A stretch of 64,000 nt of DNA from Notospermus geniculatus. Its lineage: Eukaryota > Nemertea > Pilidiophora > Heteronemertea > Lineidae. The stretch covers positions 480,054 through 544,053 of the forward strand of contig NMRB01000023.1 in assembly GCA_002633025.1 (NCBI GenBank). The letters are read 5' to 3'. A program made the position numbers and the translations under genes. Shown in pieces: positions 1 through 11,144 of this stretch. A model generated the notes under the pieces. That model had not been told where the DNA came from. It did not search any database and was given only the letters and a program-made list of their open reading frames with translations. The first letter of the stretch is position 1. Every line of letters starts with the position of its first letter.

Positions 1-69
1 GTGTGAAACACACAAGTTTGTGGAGGAGGCCTAATTCAGTGTTCTGGCCAGGCCAGTTTCACAGGGCGG

Positions 70-262
70 TACCACCCTGTTCAAAATTCAGAGGTGGTCA
101 TTTTACCATCCTGTTCAAATTTTTACCACCCTGTTTAAAAATGTAACTTGCAATGCATTTTCTATTACACCACCCTGTTTGAATTTCACTCCCACCCGGT
201 TTGAAAATCCACGGCCTTAAAAAATCAAAGGAAAATGCAGTCATCCCACCCTGTTAGGAAAA
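70..262. repeat. Cluster of degenerate CACCCTGTT-type repeats
   Basis: About six copies of a short word close to CCACCCTGTTYRAA lie at roughly 72, 105, 125, 169, 190 and 244. The spacing is irregular, so this is not a clean satellite. The units are separated by AT-rich sequence. No coding potential is seen. It may be a degraded simple repeat or part of an unknown transposon. Confidence 0.5.
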
Positions 263-523
263 ATTTATGGCTAGAACACTGTAATTCATACTTAGCCCTT
301 TGTGGGTTGTTTTCATTTTGACACCGACACCACCACCCCAAACACTGCGCAAAAATGAACTAAATAAGCAGCGGCTTACAGTCCTATTGGGCTATCGAAG
401 CAGAAACAAATGATGATGATGAAGAGAAGGGTCCAGGTGTGGTGACCACATGCCTGACATAGATGAATGTAATGCACTCTGTTGTAATGTAAGACCTAAA
501 GTATTGATGTAGTAGTGTATAAG

Positions 524-897
524 CCTTGTTCACACTGGCGGCGCGGTGCGATATGTGGTGCGATGCGTTGAAAAAAATTTCCAAGCGGTGTCAGTTTTGA
601 CATCGCGCGACAGCTGCGGTTGCGTGCAGTGGTCATGATTAGTGGAAGTGACACCATTCATGTCATTCAAATTGTGCCAGATATGCCAGTATCCTCACGC
701 GGCAGACGATTCGACACGGAAAAATACTGCAGGAGCGATCAGGGGCGGTTAAAATCGCTCGTCACGTCCTACTGCTTCTTACCGCATCGCGTCGCACCAC
801 AAGTGTGGACAGCTATCAGGCTTAACAGTGGCACTGGAAACAATCAGGCTCTAGAAATTTCACATTGCAGTGCACCGCACCTGCAGTGTGAACAAGG
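524..897. mobile_element. MITE with about 26-bp terminal inverted repeats
   Basis: The left end starts CCTTGTTCACACTG and continues to GCGGTGC. The right end is its near-perfect reverse complement, ending CAGTGTGAACAAGG. The element is about 374 bp and has no transposase reading frame; the ORFs inside it are incidental. No clear target-site duplication can be read, so the superfamily is not assigned. The inside is rich in CGCACC/GGTGCG words. Confidence 0.6.
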
Positions 898-996
898 ATT
901 TACCGAGCTTTGTGGCAGTCGGCCCAGCCGAGGACTTCAAATCATTTTTCAGTCATGGAGTATTTTATTCCCAATTCTATGTCTATGAGCTCAGAG

Positions 997-1257
997 ATAG
1001 ATCCAGGATTCTGGTAAAGGGGGGCACAGAAGGCCACAGGCCAGCCGATGAAGGCGTGGAGCCACAACGGGGGGGGGGGTCTCCCCCAGAAAATTTTGAA
1101 ATCTGGAAGACCGTTGGTGCAATTTCCCAGCATCTGAGGGACAAATCACAAGGCTTTTCTGTGGCACTTTGAAAAAGGGAAATTTTTCTAACGTTGGTCA
1201 CCCAAAAATAGGGGGGCACGGGCCGGGTGTGCCCCCCGGATCTGCCTGGAGCTAGTG
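997..1257. mobile_element. MITE-like element with GGGGGGCAC-bearing inverted ends
   Basis: The left end reads AGATCCAGG...GGGGGGCAC and the right end reads GTGCCCCCC.GGATCTGCC, an imperfect inverted pair. A G-run and the phrase CTCCCCCAGAAAATTTT lie inside, and a related phrase recurs at about 2020-2040. ORFs on both strands here look incidental. Confidence 0.4.
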
Positions 1258-2261
1258 ATTAGAGGACAGTAGGCCTACTGTGAGTGTGAGCGCTTTGGGT
1301 GGTAGTCCGACTCCCAGAATGTCTGGTCATAGAAACTAGTTCCCAATTATCACTGTTCTAAATAAACAAACAGATGTTCACAGGACTGTGTTTTGGATTC
1401 AAATTGCACAAGACCAAGCACCAGCAATTAAGACCAGGTGACATGTGTTTTCTCGCTGCATTGTCCACAGGCATGACAGGCAAGCATGACAAGTGCATGC
1501 TTCTACTCATTTAAAATATGCAATCGTTTACAACAGTCACATCGCATGTGGTGAACAATTTCCACATACCACATCAACCTAACCAGCAAAGCATTGGGCA
1601 GCAAATTTCGTTACCATGGCAACTGCACAAAGAACAATCTTTCCTCTTCACTTTACACGCAAGTAGATTTTTGTCAAATGGAGACCATTTTTATCCACAA
1701 TAAACCTACATGTCATGCTCAGTTCATATTCTGAACTCACCCTCCCATGTTGAGTAAGAAGTACACACGTTCATTCGTATAAAAGACTAAAAAAACACAC
1801 GCCCAAATTCTATTCTACGTTTACTTTTAACTTCCATTTTGTCAGCAAAGAATTTTACCTTGTGGACTGGTGAGACCGACATGACAATGGGTTCAAAATT
1901 TCTGTACAGTCATGACACAGTGCTCAAAAAGTCAGCCGAGGCCGACTCGCCAACTGGCGAGTTGGATTGAAATGTCATTCGCCACAACCATGCATGCCAG
2001 AGGTGCGCCCTGACAGGGGGCCTCCCCAGAAAAATTTTTGGATTTTTGCAAATACATGTAAATACAATTTTTAAAAAGTTACTTTTTTATTGCCAAATTG
2101 CGACCTTATGACTGCATTCAACCCTGCCCATTTTTTGAAGTACGCCTAGAGATTATGCAACCTACCATTACAGTGCATTTGGATAGGAATAACATTTTTG
2201 TAGCAAGGCTCATGACATTTTTTTTCAATCCTTAATACAATTGTAGTATTGAATTCCTCTC

Positions 2262-2560
2262 GAATTCCTCTCGAGGTTGCAGGTTCTACTCCCGGCCCGG
2301 CCCTTCAATTCATGGGACAGCACGGGTGACTCTCTTTGTTGACTGTGCTGGTTTTTCCCGGTGCTCTGGTTCCCTCCTGCTTTACATACAGGGATGCCCA
2401 GTATTAACTGTATGGCAGTTGACATCATGACTCAATTATCACCGACCCACCACTTCCTTCCAGAGCAAAATCGACTATTTTCATCCTCTAATGCAAACAC
2501 TTAACAGGAGGAAACCGGAGTACCCAGTGAAAACCGACAGAAATAGAAATTAAACCAAAT
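2262..2560. repeat. SINE-like remnants in opposite orientations
   Basis: Bases 2275-2400 carry a B-box-like GGTTCTACTCC followed by a CTGGTTCCCTCCTGC tail typical of tRNA-derived SINE bodies. Bases 2500-2545 carry the reverse-oriented counterpart, AGGAGGAAACCGGAGTACCC. The pair looks like two related repeat fragments in inverted orientation. A short CT run lies at about 2576-2592. Confidence 0.35.
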
Positions 2561-2699
2561 AAGCTGATAAGAGCTCGCTCTCTCTCTCTCTAGTCTATCG
2601 ACCCACGATATCATTAACTTGAAGCTAAAGGTAAAAGGACATACAGGCCTATGTTTAGTAAAGGCCTCAGCTCTAAAGGCTCCCAATTACCACACACAC

Positions 2700-2995
2700 C
2701 ACTTAGGGATCGTCTCCAAAATAGAAACGTTTGGGATTCGTTTAAACGAATTTGAAGCGGCTTCTTCAAAACGAAATTTAAACGAAAAAATTCGTTTGAG
2801 AACTGACTGAAAACCGTTTGGCATAGCATACATTTTCGTTGCAATTTCGTTTGATATTTTTGTCATGAGAAACGTTTCTCCAGAGACAAACGTTTGGATG
2901 GTATGAAACGAAGTTGAAACATTTTCTTCCCCTCGCTCCAAACGTAAATCGTTGACACGAACTTCCAAACGTTTGCCGAATCTGGCGACCGAGGA
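2700..2995. repeat. AAACG/CGTTT-rich palindromic repeat region
   Basis: The words AAACG and CGTTT recur many times in about 300 bp. Perfect palindromes include TTCGTTTAAACGAA near 2738 and GAAACGTTTC near 2870. The outer parts (GTCTCCAAA...AAACGTTTGG and CCAAACGTTTG...TGGCGAC) are weakly inverted, so this is probably an old MITE. Several ORFs on both strands are by-products of the biased composition. Confidence 0.4.
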
Positions 2996-3644
2996 GGATG
3001 GGTCGACGGAACATAGAGGCCTAGCCTACATGTACATCAATTTAATATGACGAAACATCCAACTTTGGCTGGGTGCTTGAATGCACAAAGTATGTACGAC
3101 ATGATTACATAGATGATGGTATTCAAAACAGATCATGATGAATTCATTCCAATCGATNTAAGCATGATAAGCCAGGGGCCAGCATATTTCTCATGCACAT
3201 AGGCCCATCTTGAATTATCACTTTTCCCCTGCCCGCAACAAAAGGCCATTTTTCGTCGGCAAAAGCAGCGGGAGGTGGCTGACAGAGCGAAAATATGCCC
3301 AGCGCTTTCCAGCCGTGCCAGCCGGAGGGGGAGGGGATGTTCTTTCTGCAAGCTGGAGGGGATGGGGATCATGAATTCACTGCTCCCGCCAGAGGGGGCC
3401 TTTTCAAAAGCAAGGAACACACATGGTGTATGGTCAGTGTGGGGAGTGACCCCCGGGCGTGCCACCCCTCCACCCCACCCCCCGACGCGCTGCGTGCCAT
3501 GGCACCTTCTCATGAAGTGAAATAGGCCTAATGACAAAATGGGCTAATAAAATGGCACGTTACTCATGTCAAATCAAAATCATGTACATATCTTGATGAT
3601 TTATCTCTCTCTCTCAAGGGTTTTGGTTGTGATTCAATAAAATA

Positions 3645-3675
3645 TTTCTATTTCTACTTCTACTTCTACTTCTAC
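3645..3675 (+). repeat. (TTCTAC)n microsatellite
   Basis: About five units of the hexamer TTCTAC/TTCTAT are visible, preceded by a short CT run at 3604-3616. Confidence 0.8.
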
Positions 3676-4551
3676 ACTGCAGAGGCTACACTGCAATGCT
3701 GATAGACAAGCCAATATTAAATAGCAAGGGCTTTGAAAGCTAAAAATAGAACATCATTTTGCTGGCGACACGACCAGCAAACCCCCATCTTTCTGATGAA
3801 TGTACGCCAGAAAATCGGGAAATTTACAGGATGCAGAAACCACAGATAAGACTTTACCTTATCGGCTAGTTTGTTGGGATTGTAGCAACGTGTATTTCTT
3901 GAATTTGATGATTTTATTTGTGCGTCGTCTATGTCTTCGGTAGAAAGACTACTCAAGCTCCTCTGTCTGCGTTAGCCAATCAGAATCGAGCCGAATAATT
4001 CCGACTGCTAAATTTTAGAGGAATGGCCATGAAAACAGCTTAGATAGTCAATAATTTACACCATTTTATTCATCTTACACCCATAATTGATTCAAGATAA
4101 ATTGGCTGCAGGAAACCTGCATTAGATGCTTTGTTTTATGTTTTTTAATCGAGTTAGTCGACAAAGAGACGACCTTGACCTCATCGGAAGAAAATGCGAA
4201 ACGGCGGGAAAATTATAATGAGCCGAATAAGCGCATTGAGCATCTTGAGCAAGGTGCGCTGACGGTATGAGGGTTGGCGTATAAAGATTAATTAACGGTT
4301 TTTTAAAGTTTGCTGTCAAGAATGATGCTTAGATGAAAGAGTCTCCATGATCACATAGCTGTTTAGTGTTTGAGAGTCTTCGAAAATCCATTTTTGTCAT
4401 TTTGGCAACCTGGAGTTGGCTAACAAAAATACCATGTGTGCAAATTCCAGTGGGCTTATTTTTCACGAATTAATGAAATTTCGCTGTTCATTCCACTCAG
4501 GCCAGGGGACATAGCCAACCTTCTGCGGTACAGGATCAGGAGAATGGTGCG

Positions 4552-4585
4552 CACGTGGGGCTTTGAATTTAAACTTCCCGCCAAA
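4552..4585 (+). promoter_or_regulatory. Probable GLRX3 promoter elements (E-box and E2F-like)
   Basis: A CACGTG E-box (4552-4557) and an E2F-like TTCCCGCCAAA (4575-4585) lie about 170-200 bp upstream of the GLRX3 start codon. A second E2F-like GGCGGGAAAA is near 4204 and CCAAT words are near 3972 and 4589. No TATA box is seen. The transcription start is not determined. Confidence 0.35.
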
Positions 4586-4750
4586 TTGACCAATATAGAC
4601 TGCTTCCTTGTCCTCGCGTAGCTCCAGGACAGGGTACCAGGGTACACACTGGTGGTGGTCGTCGTTGCCAGCTAAACTCTACGACATCACGCCGACCACA
4701 ACATTTCTGGCTGCTGGTGAATTTTGGCCAACACAAACACAATCGCAATC

Positions 4751-7195
4751 ATGCTGTTAAAACCTGCCAAGACAGCCGATTTCGATAAAATCCTGTTGGA
4801 TTTTAAGCAGTAAGTGGATAGCAAAACCACATTTGCTCACTAATATAGCATTTTTGGCAGAAATCCTTCTGGCATGACATCAAAATAGGCTACCATCTCA
4901 GATGATTGGAAAATGCATGGATGGAAGTTGGTGCTGACCAGTCTAGGCCTACACCATCACGCTAGGCCGTGAAATCACGCTACAGCGTGAAAACCTTCTG
5001 TGGAAACCAAATTTTTACACACAGAATTGTGTACAAATTCAGCATTGAAAAAAAAATTAAAATTCTTCCTTAATATATCGAGTTATGTGTGTTCAACATG
5101 AATATGGCCGATTTTTTTCAATTAAAAGTTTTTTAAAGAAGTTAAAAGTTTTTGAAAATTGGGCCCTACATTTTGTACAGGCGAATGTACAGTCACGCAT
5201 TACCGTGATGGTGTAGACTGNTACCAGAGATCTCACAAAAGTATCAGATAGAGGCTGTGCCAACATTTGTCTTCATCAAAGGAGGTGCTGTGGTTGACCG
5301 ACTGAATGGCGCCCATCCTCTAGAACTGACAAAAAAAGTGAAAGCATTTGATGAGAGTATGACTGGAGTGGCAACCTCTACATCTGCATCATCTGAAGAG
5401 GTGTGTTTTATTGTTACCGGTATTTTCTTATAGCTGCGACTGTGATGGCAAGTTGATGGGTAAATCTTTCTGGTTTGAACAGGAGGCTTTTGATACGTGA
5501 TGGAGGGAGGATTCTTTATTGGAATTTGTTTGATCTAGTTTTTGCTGACCAATTAGAATTTCTTAGGATAGTATCCCATTATAGTATTTTAATCCTGGAT
5601 TTCCTGGTCTTTTCAGGATCTGAATGCTCGTTTAAAGACACTCATCAATCAACATCCAGTCATGGTCTTTATGAAAGGAAATCCTGTTGAGCCAAAATGC
5701 AGTAAGTAGATTAATGTTGAGCCCCTGTATTCTGGGGTACAGCAGGGACAGATCCTGGGTTTGGGATTTTGATTTGGGTTTTGATTAGTCAGTCATTTGT
5801 GGTCATTTTATGTTGTTGCCTGAACGCCTCATTTATCCTTCAGAATTCAGCAGACAGCTCGTTGAAATCTTCAAGGGAGAGAATGTGAAGTATGGTTCTT
5901 TTAACATCCTGGAAGACAACTCTGTTCGAGAAGGTGAGGTTTTCATGGAACAAGGATGTCATCTCCCGCTGAATAGTTACTAGTAGCCTTTTGTGCAATC
6001 AAATTTCAATTTGTCTCCTCAGTAGTTGTTCCACTAGATAGCTGTGATCATGACCATTTGTACCACTTTAGATAATAACTTCCAGATATTTCCCAATTTC
6101 AGGTCTGAAAAAATATTCCAACTGGCCAACTTACCCTCAGCTTTATGTAGATGGTGAACTGATTGGTGGTCTCGACATAATTAAACAGATGATTGAGGAT
6201 AACGAATTCCAAGCAATTCTTCCTAAATCAGGCAGTTTAGATGACAGGTAATGTAGTAGGCTATTTGTTGGATTGAGGAACCACAAGGATGCGTTATTTT
6301 GATGTGCTGTAATCAGTGCTATTAAGTGGAACTACACTCTGGGTTCACTCTTGGTGTTGTCAATTTCAGATTAAAGGCACTTATTCACAAGGCACCTGTT
6401 ATGCTCTTCATGAAGGGTGATCGGAGTACACCTCGTTGTGGATTTAGCAATACCACAGTCAGTCTTTTGGATGAAATTGGGTAAGGATTTCAGAGACAGG
6501 ATACGAATGTGATGCAGGTGGCAACTCTTCCACAGGGCTCTCACTGGAGTTTTCAGTAGAAGGGTCAGAGACTTCTGTGTATTTTTTTTCTGGGGTCAGC
6601 CCTCAGAAGTCAGGGGTCAACCATGGTCAGTTCACAACATTGGGTGAATCTTCGTGCGTCACACTGACTCCTGCTGGTTTTTACTGTGCTTCAGACTACA
6701 CACTTTGTGTGTATTTGAGAGCCCTGCTTCCATATATCAGCAGACACTTGTAACATTGTGGTGCAAGGACACCAAATTATATGTTGACAGTACAGAATGT
6801 AACCTTATCATACCAACATTCTTGTTCCAGTGCTGAGTATGAAACATTTGACATCCTAAAAGATGAGGATGTCCGACAGGGCCTCAAAAAATACTCTGAT
6901 TGGCCAACGTACCCACAGCTTTATGTAAAAGGAGAGTTGATTGGAGGACTGGACATAATACGAGTAAGTTCACGAGCATGTACAGTGATCGTTTCATTCA
7001 TCACTAACAGAATCGCAAGAGAAAACTTGTTCTGTGGCCTTGGGCCCTCAGAATAATGTACATTGTAGATGACTTCACTGGCTGCCATCTGGCATACATG
7101 AAGTTTACTTGTTGCGCAGCAATTCACTGAAATATTTACTCTTTTTCCAGGAACTTCATGAAGCTGGAGAATTGCAGTCAACACTGGGAATGTAA
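4751..7195 (+). CDS. GLRX3: Glutaredoxin-3 (PICOT), monothiol glutaredoxin; one or more exons missing in an assembly gap
   Basis: This is a cytosolic/nuclear iron-sulfur trafficking protein built of a thioredoxin-like domain plus two monothiol glutaredoxin domains. Visible coding exons are 4751-4809, 5221(N)-5400, 5617-5701, 5844-5933, 6103-6247, 6370-6480, 6831-6963 and 7151-7195 (stop TAA); all junctions from 5400 onward keep frame. The second visible exon enters mid-thioredoxin domain with VPEISQKY and [10 protein letters not shown]. The part with the thioredoxin CxxC-equivalent site is absent, because the N at 5221 directly follows a transposon. Both glutaredoxin domains have WPTYPQLY and the [10 protein letters not shown] signature. 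The second domain has the canonical CGFS motif; in the first, the exon junction yields CKFS. The domain order, two-glutaredoxin layout and C-terminus match animal GLRX3. The start Met is the first ATG of exon 1 and is plausible but unproven. Confidence 0.92.
4939..5220. mobile_element. MITE with CAGTCTA...CACCATCACG inverted ends, inside GLRX3 intron
   Basis: The left end CAGTCTA(GGCCTA)CACCATCACG and right end CGTGATGGTGTAGACTG are inverted copies; the left copy carries an extra GGCCTA. Length is about 282 bp. The right end abuts the single N at 5221, so the flanking sequence, and with it the missing GLRX3 exon, is lost exactly at the transposon edge. Confidence 0.65.
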
Positions 7196-7404
7196 TGATG
7201 AGAGCCTTTCTATTGTCATGTGTTTCAGAAAACAAACATTACCAGCAAATTCATGTGTTCTAGGATGTCATCTCTGATGATGCTAATGCAAAGTTCATTC
7301 ATTGAATCATCCCCTATGGTGAATGAAAGCGATGGAGCCCAAAATTCTTTTCAACATATTCAATAAGTTGCTACCCAGATTATTCTCGGTGTCAATCTAG
7401 AATG

Positions 7405-7410
7405 AATAAA
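7405..7410 (+). terminator. GLRX3 polyadenylation signal AATAAA
   Basis: A canonical AATAAA lies 210 bp after the GLRX3 stop codon. The 3'UTR would run from 7196 to about 7430. Confidence 0.6.
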
Positions 7411-7679
7411 CCAATGGTCTTATGTTACAAGAACATGTCTTTTGTGATTTGATTTGCTCTCAACTGATTTCAAGAACCGAAAATCAGATGCACTGCATAG
7501 GGATTGGCTGCGGTTTCCTTCTTACGAAGACAAGAGTGCAATGAAAGACTTGCATTCAAACATTCATTCAGTCGAACATAACAATTTTATTATCTCATGT
7601 ACATGATGAAGATAATGGTTCTGGGTGTCAAACTATGAAAGAATTGTAACTGAATGCCTAAGTACAATAAGCATGTAAG

Positions 7680-7736
7680 CAAAAATAGATACCGGTAATT
7701 AAGATAAGCGAGCTATGCCTCGCTTATCTATTTTTG
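7680..7736. repeat. Interrupted inverted repeat (hairpin)
   Basis: The right arm (about 7719-7736) is the reverse complement of CAAAAATAGATAAGCGAG. The left arm is the same sequence but split by a 15-nt insertion after CAAAAATAGAT. The loop is CTATGC. It lies between the convergent GLRX3 and RNF145 3' ends. It may be a small transposon remnant or a structured 3' end. The rest of 7411-8120 shows nothing else recognisable. Confidence 0.5.
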
Positions 7737-8120
7737 ATGTAGGTAATATCCCCACAGAGATGTCTGAAATCTGATAGTGCATATACCTTGTGGATCATTT
7801 CATCAGATGGCTATAAGTACTCATCTGTCATTTGATTGTCACTTGTGGAATCTGGCAATTGGCATAAGTACTTGGAACAAAAGATGATTGATTACTTGCA
7901 GATATAGCAGAACTTCCCTTATCAAATGCCTCTGCTTGGAGGATGATTAGTGACTAAACTTGTACATGTATATCAACCAACTTGCACGTCACCTCTCCCC
8001 AGATGCAGGCAATTTGATTCTTCAAAAGTTTCTCACAAAACATGAACACTCGGATATAAAAGTTGTTGAACCTGCGCCCATTTCTTACACCAGTCAAAAA
8101 AGGCCCATCATTTGCCATGT

Positions 8121-10655
8121 TCATGATTCACTGGCATCATTCGAGTAGTCGTCCTGTCTTATATTTCCTTCATTGTCACCACCACCATCAACCCTGGGCC
8201 TCTCCAGATCCGACTCATTCTTATTGGTGGAGTTCTGCTCATAGTCACTGAGAGAATCTGTACTCTCATAATCGCTGTGACTGTGACTGTCATCCTCTTC
8301 ATATCCTATTATCTCTTCCTCATCAACATCTTCCCATTCATCAGCATCATCATGTTGGATAAAGAAGATATTTTCCAAACCTTCCTCGTCCAAATTCATT
8401 GCATCATTGCCATCAACTTCATTAACCACATTGGGAGGCATTTCAGGTCTATATCCAGCACCAGATGGCTTTGGTGACTGTGCTTCTTGTGGGTCATTTG
8501 GGAAGTTAATAACCTGATGGCATATGGGACAGGTATCCTGGACATACAACCACTTCCGAAGACATATACCATGAAAGAAGTGCTTACATGGTGTGATATG
8601 TGCTGAAGACATTTCTTGGAAGCATATGGCGCATAGGTCATTGCAATCCTCCAATTGTTCTTGTGTCGCAAGAGGCAGCGACTCAATCTTTCGCACAGCT
8701 TCACGTCTCAGCAGGAAACTTTTCCAGCCAGTCTGCAACCTTTGCCATACATTGAAATAGAAATGGATAATCAATATGGATGAATTTATCCAACTCCACT
8801 CACCGTAGAGTGATTCCTTAGCACCGTACAACACAACAAACACAGCAACAACGAACTCCAGAACTCGTGTAACAGCTCGAGCATAATAGACGACATCGTC
8901 CAAATTTTCCCAGGGTTCGGTCAGTAGTGAATCATAGATGAATAAAGAATACACAACAAGGGATCCAAGAACTTGCATGGATGTCAGCAAACAACTGGAT
9001 ATGATGACCAAGAGCCAGAAATCCAATTCGAAAAACTGACAAATGGCCCAAGTCATGATTAGAGGAAACATCCACAGAAATGTTGCTAGGAAGACGGTCT
9101 TGATATGGCGTATGATATTCCGATTGTGTGATGCACTCAGTGACAGGAGAACAGGATCCGTCAGTTCATACATCGATTGTATGAGCGACAACACGACTAT
9201 AAATAGAACAATGCTCATCAGAAATGCTCGGGTTGCAGCCTTCAGTTCCATAATATCTGTCTGTACACCCAAGAGAAGCATTGTGAAACCCTCTGTCCAT
9301 CCAGTCTGCTCCCGTTCGAGGTGCATACCTTCCCATCCTTTTAGATACAGTTTAGTCAGTGTCAGTATGAACCAAGATGTGTAGGACACAGTTATGCACA
9401 ATCCAATTAAGCTAATTGGTGTAGAGCAACACTCACCAACTGTTGCTAAAAGAATGATAACAACACCATCTTGGTAGTGCTTCACAAAGATGAACTTGTA
9501 CAACTCCGCAAGGAAGGTCATGAGCCAGAACACAAGGAACTGAGGAGGAATATGAAACCAGTCCACAATCGTGAAGAAAAAGTGAAGCCAGCCAATGTTC
9601 TGCACCATGGCATGGGCATTGTTTAGTCCAGTTTTCACTGTATCAATGGTTGTACCGACATGATTGAAAACAACCATCAGGGCCATCAGCATGGTAAAAA
9701 TTGCAGAAAAATTGTGCACTAGATGAAGTTCCGATACTGGAAAATTGATTGCCCTAGCAATCATTGGCAAAGTGTAGATCAGTAGCATAAATCTTGTCCA
9801 GTCTTTTATCTGTATAAGATAAGCTACAACAGAGCTGAGAATGACTTGAATCACCAGGTGCATTCCTAATCTGTAGATGTTGCTGTTGTCATCAAAGACT
9901 GATGAATGGAGATTTCCCTCGGCCTTCTCCTCTTCTACATACTTGAAGGATGTGAAGTGGGCAAGAAGAAGGAGTCCACCACATAAGAAATGCAAGTAGA
10001 GTTGAAACAGCATCTCCATGGGGAGAAACATTAATGCCAAAGCAATCAGGACCACTGAAAGGGAAGGAAAGAACAGCATGATAACAGTATTGCATTACAT
10101 TTTTCATTTTGTAATGACCAAAAGAGACACAAACACTCATTATTGAACACCGTCTAAAGAAATATCACTGCATGGCATGGAGGAGGTAATAATTCTTCCA
10201 TGTGCAGAGTGGCAAAATAACAACAACAATGGTCAAAATGCAATCTGAATCAATGACCAGACTTGATGTGAAACTGACTGTCATGTCAATTCCCCGACAT
10301 TTGGCAACTGTCTCAGTCCATCCGTCATCCGAGTCCGAGACTGAGTCTCGCGCGTCGTCACATGTTGAACATGTGAGCATGGTAGCCTAGGCCTATTCAC
10401 AATCAATAATAGATAATTTGTTGGGCGACAGCCCCAATCAAAATGATTTGTTGCATGACCGTGACGCAGTCCATAATTACCAGCATAGTACAGAGAACAG
10501 AGGATCATTTCTGCATCTTTGCTGTGGGCCATTCCATATCTGTCAAGTATGGCTTCCGGGTTGGTTTTGTACCAAGAATCCATCAAAAACAGGGCTGGCA
10601 CGCGGAGGATGACATTGGCACATAGCAGAATGTGATCTTTGGTTATACGAGGCAT
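8121..10655 (-). CDS. RNF145: RNF145-like multi-pass membrane RING E3 ubiquitin ligase
   Basis: There are two coding exons on the minus strand: 10655-10481 (ATG at 10655) and 10054-8121 (stop TGA). The junction is phase 1, giving 702 residues. The start was chosen because the exon-1 product begins like its divergent neighbour (MPRIT.../MPIRS...) and like vertebrate RNF145/RNF139 (...LRVP..LLD). An apparent upstream extension of exon 2 lies before a CTTTCAG acceptor and is intronic. Many hydrophobic segments form the TRC8_N region, with GECCSTPISLIGL and CQFFELDFWLL typical of RNF145. The RING-H2 domain is at about residues 530-568 (CAIC...CKHFFH...CPIC). The tail is very acidic and Ser-rich. 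The family acts in the ER membrane on sterol-regulated targets (HMGCR, SCAP). The human YLYF motif reads YLHF here. Confidence 0.93.
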
Positions 10656-11144
10656 ATTTAGCATCAACGAGGCTTTGCCCGTGTATAAAATCACTGTGAA
10701 AATGACTTATTTTGGTCAGATTTCTGAACAAATTTCATGAGGACCTAACAACAGCATGACATGTTGCAACCGGATAACTTTACACATATAAAATCAGTCC
10801 CAATGTATATTTTTGGTACCAACACTATTTCATGTAAAAACTCTTCAACCGTCCTTTATTATTTCATCTCAGGACTTTATATCCGTTTTGACGTTTTAAA
10901 TTGGGGTAAAGTAAAAGTTGAAACATTGTGTATCAATACGCGAAAGTAGTCTGTGCAGATTGACGCATGCGCATTCATAACAGGAACTGGCTAGACTGCG
11001 GGTTGGGACTGTCAACCATGTCAACAAAAAATAATGAAAATGCTCGAAATATTGGTCAAATTGTGACTTTTGATTGACCGGACTCGAATTAGTCTTATTC
11101 TTTGAAACCAGTAGATTAATCTGAAATAACCCAAAGCCAGCAAA
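10656..11144. promoter_or_regulatory. Shared bidirectional promoter of RNF145 (-) and RNF139 (+)
   Basis: The two start codons are 489 bp apart in head-to-head orientation, so both promoters and 5'UTRs must lie here or nearby. An NRF1-like ACGCATGCGCAT (10963-10974) sits towards the RNF139 side. No TATA box is evident on either side. Confidence 0.65.

Noticed and set aside
620-1172. ORFs of 100-122 codons on the plus strand
   Set aside because: They fall inside inverted-repeat elements and low-complexity G-runs and match no protein family.
3717-3956. Minus-strand ORF followed by a GTAAAG donor-like site, near a CCAAT box
   Set aside because: There is no ATG in frame (it starts at TTG after a stop) and no recognised homology; at most a non-coding first exon of a divergent gene.
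10055-10079. Apparent upstream extension of the RNF145 exon 2 reading frame with its own ATG
   Set aside because: It is a polypyrimidine tract ending in CAG; splicing from 10481 to 10054 gives the conserved continuation (YYAG-VVLIALALMFLP).
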